DNA of 64,000 nucleotides. Origin: an uncultured bacterium. Its GTDB lineage: Bacteria > Actinomycetota > Coriobacteriia > Coriobacteriales > Coriobacteriaceae. The position numbers and the translations under genes are program-made. The stretch spans positions 58,324 to 122,323 of the forward strand of contig CAJMPU010000006.1 in the NCBI GenBank assembly GCA_905215505.1, in the 5' to 3' direction. The notes beneath the pieces are model-generated. The model made no database searches. It saw nothing but the letters and a program-made list of their open reading frames with translations, and was not told the DNA's origin. Shown piece by piece: positions 7,706 through 16,638 of this stretch (positions are counted from its first letter, which is position 1; every line of letters begins with the position of its first letter).

Positions 7706-8395
7706 TTGCCCGTCGTCGCCGCTGTAACCGTTACCTCACATGCCTCGGATGCCATGGTCGCTATCCCATTTTGGCTCGAGATGTTCGCCGTTGTCGCTGC
7801 ATCGATCTCGGGTGTGCTGGTTGCGCGCGAACACAAGCTCGACCTGGTGGGCGCGGTCGCGCTCGCGGTGGTCTGCGGTCTGGGCGGCGGTCTTTTGCGC
7901 GATATGACACTCCAGGTCGGCAACGTCTATATCCTCAACCAGCCAATGGCGCTGCCGCTCTCCATCGCCACGGCGGCCATCATCTACATCTTCCCGGCGA
8001 TTGTCGACAAGCCCGATAAACTCATTCCCCTGCTCGATATCATCTCGGTCGGCATCTATGCGGCAACCGGCGCGGACAAGGCGCTGGTCTACGGATTTGC
8101 ACCCGCCGTATGCGTCATGATGGGCTTCTTCACCGCGGTGGGCGGCGGCATGCTGCGCGACGGCTTTATGGGCGTGGTTCCGGGCATTTTCCAACGTACT
8201 AACTTTTATGCCATCGCCGCCATCGCCGGATCGACAAGCTATGTGTGTCTCGTTATGAGCGGCATCATGAGCAATGTCGCCGCGCTGGTCGTATGCGTTG
8301 TCGTGACCATGGGTCTGCGCTGGCTCTCGCTGCGCTTTGACATCAAAAGCCCCACCGAAGAAGACATCGCGCGCTTTTTGCATCGCAAAAAGTAG
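7706..8395 (+). CDS. TRIC/UPF0126-family membrane protein
   Basis: A 229-residue polytopic membrane protein made of two similar halves. The signature GLGGGLLRDMTL recurs as AVGGGMLRDGFMG about 80 residues later. This is the hallmark of the glycine-rich UPF0126 family, whose bacterial members are trimeric cation channels related to eukaryotic TRIC. Six or seven hydrophobic segments are visible. The TTG start at 7706 is chosen because AAAGGA lies 7 nt upstream. The open frame extends further 5' but into the tRNA-derived repeat. An ATG at residue 17 is an alternative. Which ion it conducts cannot be said. Confidence 0.85.
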   Translation: MPVVAAVTVTSHASDAMVAIPFWLEMFAVVAASISGVLVAREHKLDLVGAVALAVVCGLGGGLLRDMTLQVGNVYILNQPMALPLSIATAAIIYIFPAIVDKPDKLIPLLDIISVGIYAATGADKALVYGFAPAVCVMMGFFTAVGGGMLRDGFMGVVPGIFQRTNFYAIAAIAGSTSYVCLVMSGIMSNVAALVVCVVVTMGLRWLSLRFDIKSPTEEDIARFLHRKK

Positions 8396-8501
8396 ATAGC
8401 GCGGCACGACCCTCCGAAATGCAACTGAGAGGTTCTTTTAGAGCGCCCGCGCGTTGGGTACCCTGTTAAGTGCATATCGAGCATCTGACGAAGGATTCAC
8501 T

Positions 8502-9647
8502 ATGTCCCGCAATCAATTCCCGTCGACCCAGCGCCGTAAAGCGTGGGGCCGCATCACCATCCTATTCGCGCTCATCGCGCTGGCGCTCACTGCACTTCCC
8601 ACGGCGTCGTTCGCCGGCACGGACACCGCAGGCAACGTACTTGCGACCGACAATGACGCCAATTCGTCCGGCGTCGAAGGTGACCTATACTGGGCAGGGC
8701 AGGCCCTCAACTTGGACGATGCGTCCATCGGCCGCGACATAATTGCAGCAGGCGAGAGCCTCTCCATCCGCGACTGCACGGTGGGCGGCGCCGTCCGTCT
8801 GGCGGCGCGCACCATCGACATTGCCAAGACCACGGTTGATGGCAGCATGACCGTTGCTGGCCAGCATGTCGTTCTCAATTCCGACAGCACCGCCAACTGT
8901 TTCTACGCGATAGGCGAGACGGTTGCCTTGCGAGGCTCCACCAAGTCGGCAGCGCTCGCGGGCGATACGGTAACCATCGACGGCACCGTCGATGGCGATG
9001 TCGAGGTTTGGGCCGACAAGCTCATCTTGGGCAAGAACGCCCACATCACCGGCACCGTAAACGCGCACGTCTCCGAGGACCCCGAGCGCGCCGCGGGAGC
9101 CGAGGTCGGCGCGCTCAAGATCGACCGCACCGAGAACGAAGATACTTCCACCGTTAACGATGTCATCGGCGGTATCGTCGCCGCGGCACTCTCGGCCTGC
9201 TTTGTCGCCCTACTGCTCGAACTCGTCTTTCCGCGCGCAACCGCCAGCGCCGCCGGCATGCTCCACCAGCGCCCCATGCCCCTGTGGGTGAGCGGTCTTC
9301 TGGGCACGATTGCTATCGTCCCCGCCGTCCTACTGCTAATTATCTCTATCGCTGGTCTGTCGCTTGCCGGAGCCCTCATGTGCGGTGTTATTGGCATCGC
9401 GCTGGTGTCGAGTGCCTTTGCAGGGTGCGCGATCGCGCGCATGGTCGGACACAGTCAGAACCGCTACGCCATGGCAGCCGCCGGCGGCGTGATCGCAGGT
9501 GCACTTACGGCAATCCCCCTCGTAGGCGATTTCATCAGCGGCGTGGCCTTTGTCTTCACGCTCGGCTATGTTATCCAGATCATCTGGCGCAACGCTCACC
9601 TCAAGTCGCAACAGCCGGCTAATACGCCGGAACTCCCCACCGCCTAG
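8502..9647 (+). CDS. Membrane protein with bactofilin-like beta-repeat ectodomain
   Basis: 381 residues. Residues 10-36 form a signal peptide or anchor (ITILFALIALALTALPTASFA). Residues about 60-190 are a series of short strands of the type GRDIIAAGESLSI, GGAVRLAARTIDI, GSMTVAGQHVVL, typical of polymer-forming (DUF583/bactofilin) beta-solenoids. About 230-360 hold four hydrophobic helices. AAGGATTC lies just upstream of the ATG at 8502, chosen over an upstream in-frame start without a site. The export signal suggests an outside bactofilin-like domain rather than a cytoplasmic cytoskeleton. No partner gene is visible. Confidence 0.7.
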   Translation: MSRNQFPSTQRRKAWGRITILFALIALALTALPTASFAGTDTAGNVLATDNDANSSGVEGDLYWAGQALNLDDASIGRDIIAAGESLSIRDCTVGGAVRLAARTIDIAKTTVDGSMTVAGQHVVLNSDSTANCFYAIGETVALRGSTKSAALAGDTVTIDGTVDGDVEVWADKLILGKNAHITGTVNAHVSEDPERAAGAEVGALKIDRTENEDTSTVNDVIGGIVAAALSACFVALLLELVFPRATASAAGMLHQRPMPLWVSGLLGTIAIVPAVLLLIISIAGLSLAGALMCGVIGIALVSSAFAGCAIARMVGHSQNRYAMAAAGGVIAGALTAIPLVGDFISGVAFVFTLGYVIQIIWRNAHLKSQQPANTPELPTA

Positions 9648-9653
9648 CCGCCA

Positions 9654-9714
9654 ACCACCACAAAGGGGACAGGCACCTTTGTGGTGGTGCAAGCGAACCT
9701 GTCCCCCTTGCACC
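9654..9714. repeat. Double-hairpin intergenic element with complementary loops
   Basis: First hairpin: ACCACCACAAAGG (9654-9666) with its complement at 9676-9688. Second: GGTGCAAG (9686-9693) with CTTGCACC (9707-9714). The first loop holds GGGGACAGG (9665-9673) and the second holds the complement CCTGTCCCC (9698-9706), so the two loops could pair. It lies between the convergent genes ending at 9647 and 9777. Confidence 0.7.
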
Positions 9715-9749
9715 AAAAAGGGCGCCGACCATCGCGGTCGACGCCCTTT
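9715..9749 (-). terminator. Terminator after typA
   Basis: Stem GGGCGCCGACC (9720-9730) with GGTCGACGCCC (9736-9746). Five T follow on the minus strand. Confidence 0.85.
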
Positions 9750-9776
9750 CTTATTGGCGGTTATAAGCCCCAGCGC

Positions 9777-11615
<1,839 letters not shown>

Positions 11616-11732
11616 GTAGTTCCCCTATCTTCTATCCATATACAAACGGCACGCGTATGCGGCCCGCCCAGCGACACAACGCTCAGCGGGAATATTGAGC
11701 CTTTTACCGAAAACTCGTTTATTTTAGCGATT

Positions 11733-12182
11733 TTAGATGAGAGGGGTTTCCTCACCTGCAGGTTCAGGGTCGCTCCACATAAAACCATCGCCGGCACCCA
11801 TGCCCTCATACAGCACGTATGCCGAAAAACCGCTCTCGAGCGTGGTTTCGAAGAAGCTCACGAGCAGGGCGTCGTGATAGCCGCCGTCAATTTCGACACA
11901 ACCGGTGTAGCCGATGGCATAGCGGGCGATGCGGCCCAGGCCCTCGTCCTTAAGACCCATCTTGTGCTCGGAGATAAAGTTGGTGGCCGCCTCGAGGCAC
12001 GCCTCCTCGCCATCCTCATCGAGCGCCGCCAGATAACGGTTGGAAGCAGCGTCCTCGATCGCCACAACTACACCCGGATTCTCGCCGGCGGCAAGGTCGT
12101 CCAAGAACGCACCAATCAGGTCACACACCATGGCGTCGAGCTCGGCGGAGACGTTACCGGCGTCCTGCATATCCTGTGCCAT
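11733..12182 (-). CDS. Conserved hypothetical protein, 149 residues
   Basis: I do not recognise a family. The protein is acidic and soluble, with no membrane segment, and rich in Ala, Asp, Glu and Gly. The middle (VVVAIEDAASNRYLAAL, YAIGYTGCVEIDGGYHDALLVSFFET) has an alternating strand/helix character. It ends EPAGEETPLI. It lies in a row with a small membrane protein and a bifunctional-nuclease gene on the same strand, with gaps of 30 and 33 nt, so the three may form one transcript. Confidence 0.6.
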   Translation of the reverse strand: MAQDMQDAGNVSAELDAMVCDLIGAFLDDLAAGENPGVVVAIEDAASNRYLAALDEDGEEACLEAATNFISEHKMGLKDEGLGRIARYAIGYTGCVEIDGGYHDALLVSFFETTLESGFSAYVLYEGMGAGDGFMWSDPEPAGEETPLI

Positions 12183-12212
12183 CTTTAGACCTTCCCATCG
12201 AGTCTGGCGTCG

Positions 12213-12569
12213 TTACAGTTCTTGTGCCTCGGCAGCGATCTTGGCGGCAGCGTCGCGGGCGCGCATCATATCCATCGCGCGCTTGTCGAGTACCTTGATC
12301 TGGTTGGTCAGCATTACTGCATCGACCACACCCCAGATTACCAAGCCTGTTGAAATCGAAAACCCAAGCGCACCAACTGTACCACGAAGGCGCGAGCAGA
12401 TTGCCGCGACAAGGGCGGAGACGACAACCATCTTGATAAACGAGCCGCGGCGCTCGCGAAGCGTGCGGGCCTGCGTCACATAGGCAATGCGTGCCGCCTC
12501 AGAAGCCTCCGAGCGCATCTGGGCCTCGCGCGCAATGGCCGCCGCCTCAGCCGACATACCGCCGGCCAT
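12213..12569 (-). CDS. Small membrane protein, unknown function
   Basis: About 118 residues. An Ala/Glu/Arg-rich N-terminal helix (MSAEAAAIAREAQMRSEASE) is followed by two hydrophobic segments, FIKMVVVSALVAAICSRL and GALGFSISTGLVIWGVVDAVML. A charged C-terminal helix, RAMDMMRARDAAAKIAAEAQ, completes it. It is probably a hairpin membrane protein with both ends in the cytoplasm. The ATG at 12569 is chosen for GCGGAG 10 nt upstream. An in-frame ATG at 12602 abuts the previous stop but has no ribosome-binding site. Confidence 0.55.
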   Translation of the reverse strand: MAGGMSAEAAAIAREAQMRSEASEAARIAYVTQARTLRERRGSFIKMVVVSALVAAICSRLRGTVGALGFSISTGLVIWGVVDAVMLTNQIKVLDKRAMDMMRARDAAAKIAAEAQEL

Positions 12570-12602
12570 CAGCGAACACTCCGCAACTCTGCCGCCCCGC
12601 AT

Positions 12603-13103
12603 TTAGAAGTCATCGGGGGAGAGCGTATGGACGAACTCGTCGAACTTCTCGAACTCCTGCTCGTCGTCGACATCCTCGGCGTGGGTGGAAACAGTGCCCA
12701 GGCGATTCATGATGTCGTCCTCCACAAACATGGGGGCATTACTGCGCACGGCAAGGGCAATGGCATCACTGGGGCGGGCGTCGATCTTGCGTTCCTCGCC
12801 ATCGGCCAGTACGACGATCGTCGCGTAGAACACCGGCGGCTCGGCGCGAACGATCTCGATGCGCTCGAGTTTGGCGCCCAGGGCGTCAACGGTATCGAGC
12901 AGCAGGTCATGGGTAATCGGGCGCTCGGCGCGGCCGCTATCGATGCCGCGGCTGATGGCAGCAGCTTCAAACGAACCAGTCTGAATGGAAAGGGAACGCA
13001 GCGGCGCGGGCGAGTCCGATTTGCTGCTGCGCTCACGAAGCACGATAAGCGATGGCACGGGACCGGCGGCCATGACGATGGTCTCTATGTCGACGCGAAC
13101 CAT
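12603..13103 (-). CDS. Bifunctional nuclease family (BFN/DUF151) protein
   Basis: 166 residues. The core is PSLIVLRE, RGIDSGRAERPITHDLLLDTVDALGA, FYATIVV and IDARPSDAIALAVR, the last being the most conserved motif of the family, near its presumed active site. An acidic tail from residue 140 (AEDVDDEQEFEKFDEF) is typical of actinobacterial members. The start at 13103 follows GGAGG at 6 nt. A longer in-frame start upstream overlaps that site. Family members have DNase/RNase activity in plants and Thermotoga. The role here is unknown. Confidence 0.8.
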   Translation of the reverse strand: MVRVDIETIVMAAGPVPSLIVLRERSSKSDSPAPLRSLSIQTGSFEAAAISRGIDSGRAERPITHDLLLDTVDALGAKLERIEIVRAEPPVFYATIVVLADGEERKIDARPSDAIALAVRSNAPMFVEDDIMNRLGTVSTHAEDVDDEQEFEKFDEFVHTLSPDDF

Positions 13104-13242
13104 GGAACACCTCCGGTACGTAGCGGTTAACACGCGGCAGCCCGCCGCATTGAATAGCTATACTACCCAAACTTTCGCACAGCACACAAAATCAAAGTAG
13201 TTAATTTGGGACGGGGCTTTTTGACTACTTTCAGTAGGTAAG

Positions 13243-13272
13243 AAAAAAGCCCCGAGGCAACGCCCCGGGGCT
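13243..13272 (-). terminator. Terminator of the tRNA-Ala/tRNA-Ile unit
   Basis: 11-bp stem (AGCCCCGAGGC at 13248-13258 with GCCCCGGGGCT at 13262-13272, one G-T pair). T6 follows on the minus strand. Confidence 0.9.
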
Positions 13273-13286
13273 CTTCACAGTTTTGA

Positions 13287-13363
13287 TGGTGGACCTGACA
13301 AGATTCGAACTTGTGACCTCCCGGTTATCAGCCGGACGCTCTAACCAACTGAGCTACAGGTCC
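13287..13363 (-). tRNA. tRNA-Ile (anticodon GAT), copy 1
   Basis: 77 nt. Acceptor GGACCTG pairs with CAGGTCC. The anticodon loop CTGATAA gives GAT. CCA is encoded. The sequence is identical to the copy at 13511-13587. Confidence 0.97.
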
Positions 13364-13367
13364 ATCA

Positions 13368-13443
13368 TGGTGGAGGTTAGGGGGATCGAACCCCTGACCT
13401 CAGGCTTGCAAAGCCCGCGCTCTCCCAGCTGAGCTAAACCCCC
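13368..13443 (-). tRNA. tRNA-Ala (anticodon TGC)
   Basis: 76 nt. Acceptor GGGGGTT pairs with AACCTCC (one G-T pair). The anticodon loop TTTGCAA gives TGC. CCA is encoded. It lies 4 nt upstream of tRNA-Ile copy 1 on the same strand, so the two form one transcript. Confidence 0.97.
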
Positions 13444-13454
13444 ACGGAGACAGT

Positions 13455-13499
13455 AATAAACACCCCAGCGGCGACTCGGCTCTCGCTGGGGTGTTTATT
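13455..13499. terminator. Long perfect hairpin between tRNA-Ile and tRNA-Ala
   Basis: Perfect 16-bp arms, 13455-13470 and 13484-13499, with a 13-nt loop. The arms end in AATAAA/TTTATT, so it could stop transcription in either direction. It would also separate the upstream tRNA-Ile from tRNA-Ala during processing. Confidence 0.65.
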
Positions 13500-13510
13500 G
13501 CGAAAGAAAG

Positions 13511-13587
13511 TGGTGGACCTGACAAGATTCGAACTTGTGACCTCCCGGTTATCAGCCGGACGCTCTAACCAACTGAGCTACAGGTCC
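13511..13587 (-). tRNA. tRNA-Ile (anticodon GAT), copy 2
   Basis: 77 nt, identical to 13287-13363, with encoded CCA. It is first in the cluster and lies just downstream of a good promoter. Confidence 0.97.
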
Positions 13588-13601
13588 ATCGCGCAAGGGA
13601 T

Positions 13602-13631
13602 ATATTAGACGAGTCGTTACGCGCGCGTCAA
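13602..13631 (-). promoter_or_regulatory. Promoter of the tRNA-Ile/Ala/Ile cluster
   Basis: On the minus strand: TTGACG (13626-13631), 18-nt spacer, TAATAT (13602-13607), ending 15 nt before the first tRNA base. Confidence 0.7.
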
Positions 13632-13658
13632 CAACTTTTTTGAAAATCTTTGAGGGGT

Positions 13659-13794
13659 GTGTCAGACGGCTGGGCGAGATGGGTTAGGTTTGCTGCTCGG
13701 GCAGTCCTGCGCAAGACGAAGGCCACATTAAGTGGCCTTCTTTGCGTGCGGAACTCGCGACAAACCTAACCCATCTCGCCCAGCCGTCTGACAC
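13659..13794. repeat. 136-bp element with perfect 33-bp inverted arms
   Basis: The arms 13659-13691 and 13762-13794 are exact reverse complements, each 33 nt. The 70-nt centre holds another hairpin, GAAGGCCAC-atta-aGTGGCCTTC. GGGG occurs just outside both ends. No open reading frame fits. It resembles a miniature inverted-repeat element or a palindromic unit. It lies between the tRNA cluster and the gyrA terminator. Confidence 0.8.
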
Positions 13795-13811
13795 GGGGCT
13801 CCAAGCTTGTC

Positions 13812-13844
13812 AAAAAAGCGGTCGGCGCGCAGGTGCGCCGACCG
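13812..13844 (-). terminator. Terminator after gyrA
   Basis: Perfect 11-bp stem GCGGTCGGCGC (13818-13828) with its complement at 13834-13844. Six T follow on the minus strand. Confidence 0.92.
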
Positions 13845-13885
13845 CCGATATAAGAGGTCTGATGATTTTTACCAGCTAGGGCCTC

Positions 13886-16627
13886 TTACTCGTCTAGGAG
13901 ATCCTCTGGCATGTCGTTGCCGTCGCCTAGATCGACAGGGGTTTCTTCGGGGGCAGAGCCGTCTTCTGTGGCTTCGCCTTCGGGCTTTTCCTTGGCGGCC
14001 GTCATGCGGGCGACAGCGCATACGCGGTCGTTGTCGTCGACGGTCATCATCTTGACGCCCTGGGTGGCGCGGCCAGTCTGGCTGATCTCGTCGGTCTTGA
14101 CGCGAATGACCGTCGCGCCCTCCGTCACGATGAACAGCTCGTGCTGCGGGCCCACCGTCTTCATGGCCGCGAGGTTACCCTTACGCTCGGTCATTTGGAT
14201 GGTGTAGACACCCTGGCCGCCGCGATTCTGCTCCGGGTAGTCCGCGACCGGCGTGCGCTTGCCGTAGCCGCGCTCGGTGATGACGAACAGATCGCCGTTG
14301 CCGTTAGTGACTTCCATACCCAGAACGCTCACGCCGTCCTTCATACCGATACCGCGAACGCCGCTGGTATCGCGGCCGGTGGCGCGCACCTGCTCCTCGG
14401 AGAACATGATCGCCTTGCCCGCGGTGGTGGCCAGGATAATCTTGTCGCCCTCGCGCACGCGGCGCACGTTCAGCAGCGCGTCGTCGTCACGCAGGTTGAT
14501 AGCGATCAGGCCGTCGCGACGGCTGCGGTCATATGCGCTCATCACGGTCTTCTTGACCATGCCGCTCTTGGTGGCAAACATCAGATACTCGTCGGCAGGG
14601 AACTCACGGCAGCTGATGACGCTCGCGATCTTCTCGCCCTCCTCGAAGGGCAGCAGGTTGACGATCGCGGTACCGCGCGCCTGGCGCGTACCCACCGGCA
14701 GCTCATGCACCTTCAGGCGATAGACCTTGCCCTTGTTCGAGAAGAACAGCACGTACTCGTGCGTGGACGCGATGAACATCTCGTCGATGACATCGTCCTC
14801 TTTGAGGTTGACGCCCGACACGCCCTTGCCGCCGCGTTTCTGGGCGCGGTAGGCGGCCACCGGGATGCGCTTGACATAGCCGGTGTGGGTGATGGTCACG
14901 ACCATGTCCTCGTCGGCAATGAGGTCCTCGACGTCCAGGTCCTTCTCGACCTGGCTGATCTCGGTGCGGCGCTTATCGCCAAACTTCTTGGAGATCTCGC
15001 GCATCTCTTCCTTAATGACGCCCAGGATCTTCTCCTCGTGCGCCAGCAGGTCCTCGTAGTAGGCGATGGCGCGGCGCAGGCCGTCCAGCTCTTCCTGAAT
15101 CTTGTCGCGCTCCAGGCCGGTCAGGCGGCGCAGCTTCATCTCGAGGATGGCCGTGGTCTGCTCGGGCGTAAAGCCAAAGCGCTCGATCAGGCGACTGCTG
15201 GCCTCGGAGTCGGTCTGCGAGGAACGAATGATGCTAATGACCTCGTCGATATGGTCGAGAGCCATCAGGTAGCCCTCGAGGATATGCGCGCGGGCCTGGG
15301 CCTTCTTAAGGTCGAAGCGGGTGCGGCGGGTGACGACGTCGACCTGGTGGTCGATGTAGTGCTGCAGCATCTCGCGCAGGCTCAGGCATTTGGGGACGCC
15401 GTTGACGAGCGCTAGGTTGTTGGCGCCGAAGGTCGTCTGCAGCGAGGTGTACTTATACAGGTTATTGAGCACGACCTGCGGAATGACGCCCTTCTTGAGC
15501 TCGATGACCAGACGGATGCCCTTCTGGTTGGACTCATCGCGCATATCCGAGATGCCCTCGATGCGCTTGTCGTTGACGAGCTGGGCGATCTTCTCCTGCA
15601 GGGTGCCCTTGTTGACCATGTAGGGGATCTCGGTAAAGACCAGGCGGTTGCGGCCGGTCTTGGTGGACTCCACGTGAGCCTTGGCGCGCACGGTAATGGA
15701 GCCGCGGCCGGTCTCGTAGCTCTGCTTAATGCCGGCGCTGCCCATGATGATAGCGCCGGTGGGGAAGTCCGGACCGGGCATGATCTGCATGAGCTCGTCG
15801 ACAGTGGCGTCGGGATTATCGATCAGGTAGCAGGTTGCCTCGATCGCCTCGGTGAGGTTATGCGGGGCGATATTGGTGGCCATGCCGACGGCGATGCCCT
15901 GGCTGCCGTTGACCAGCAGGTTGGGGAAGCGCGCAGGCAGCGCCTGAGGCTCGGCGAGCGATTCGTCGTAGTTGGGCTGCCAGTCGACGGTATCCTTCTG
16001 CAGGTCACGCAGCAGCTCCATGGCGGGCTTTGCCAGGCGGCTCTCGGTGTAACGCATGGCAGCGGCGCCGTCGCCGTCGATGTTGCCGAAGTTGCCGTGG
16101 CCGTCGATGAGCGGCGTGCGCATGGAGAACCACTGCGCCAGACGAACCATTGCCTCGTAGACCGCGGAGTCACCGTGCGGATGGTACTTACCGATAACTT
16201 CGCCGACCGTCCAAGCGGACTTCTTGTGCGGGCGGTTGGGGTAGATGCCGCTCTCGTTCATCGCATACAGGATGCGGCGGTGCACCGGCTTTAAGCCGTC
16301 GCGCACGTCCGGCAGGGCGCGCGCCGTGATGACCGACATCGAATACTCGATAAATGACTGCTTCATCTCGCGGCCAAACTCCGAAATCTGGAGCTGGCCA
16401 CCGTTGATATCCTCGCCGGCCGAGGCGCCGCGATCGACTTCGCCAAAGCTCTCCTCGAGCTCACCGTCGTCGTCCTCTTCCTCGTCATCATCGGCATCGG
16501 GGTTATAGGCATCCGGATCGCCGTCCTCGCCCTGCTCAGCACGGGCAAGCAGGCGCTTCAGATCGTCGGGCATGCCGGCATCGCCGGCCTCGCCCATACC
16601 CTCGTTATTGTTGATATCGTCTGCCAC
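13886..16627 (-). CDS. gyrA: DNA gyrase subunit A
   Basis: Breakage-rejoining subunit of gyrase, which introduces negative supercoils. The catalytic tyrosine is Tyr193 (MRYTESRLAK). The quinolone-resistance region GKYHPHGDSAVYEAMVR keeps Ser154 and has Glu158 where E. coli has Asp87. The GyrA box QKRGGKG and six C-terminal blades are present, which marks gyrase rather than topoisomerase IV. At 913 residues it has an unusual N-terminal extension of about 75 residues, strongly acidic (runs of Asp/Glu at about 31-64), before the conserved ISEFGREMKQSFIEYSMSVI. It starts 11 nt after gyrB. Confidence 0.97.
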   Translation of the reverse strand: MADDINNNEGMGEAGDAGMPDDLKRLLARAEQGEDGDPDAYNPDADDDEEEDDDGELEESFGEVDRGASAGEDINGGQLQISEFGREMKQSFIEYSMSVITARALPDVRDGLKPVHRRILYAMNESGIYPNRPHKKSAWTVGEVIGKYHPHGDSAVYEAMVRLAQWFSMRTPLIDGHGNFGNIDGDGAAAMRYTESRLAKPAMELLRDLQKDTVDWQPNYDESLAEPQALPARFPNLLVNGSQGIAVGMATNIAPHNLTEAIEATCYLIDNPDATVDELMQIMPGPDFPTGAIIMGSAGIKQSYETGRGSITVRAKAHVESTKTGRNRLVFTEIPYMVNKGTLQEKIAQLVNDKRIEGISDMRDESNQKGIRLVIELKKGVIPQVVLNNLYKYTSLQTTFGANNLALVNGVPKCLSLREMLQHYIDHQVDVVTRRTRFDLKKAQARAHILEGYLMALDHIDEVISIIRSSQTDSEASSRLIERFGFTPEQTTAILEMKLRRLTGLERDKIQEELDGLRRAIAYYEDLLAHEEKILGVIKEEMREISKKFGDKRRTEISQVEKDLDVEDLIADEDMVVTITHTGYVKRIPVAAYRAQKRGGKGVSGVNLKEDDVIDEMFIASTHEYVLFFSNKGKVYRLKVHELPVGTRQARGTAIVNLLPFEEGEKIASVISCREFPADEYLMFATKSGMVKKTVMSAYDRSRRDGLIAINLRDDDALLNVRRVREGDKIILATTAGKAIMFSEEQVRATGRDTSGVRGIGMKDGVSVLGMEVTNGNGDLFVITERGYGKRTPVADYPEQNRGGQGVYTIQMTERKGNLAAMKTVGPQHELFIVTEGATVIRVKTDEISQTGRATQGVKMMTVDDNDRVCAVARMTAAKEKPEGEATEDGSAPEETPVDLGDGNDMPEDLLDE

Positions 16628-16638
16628 GTTACCTCCTC

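Noticed and set aside
14141..15415. 424-codon plus-strand frame inside gyrA
   Set aside because: Antisense shadow of gyrA.
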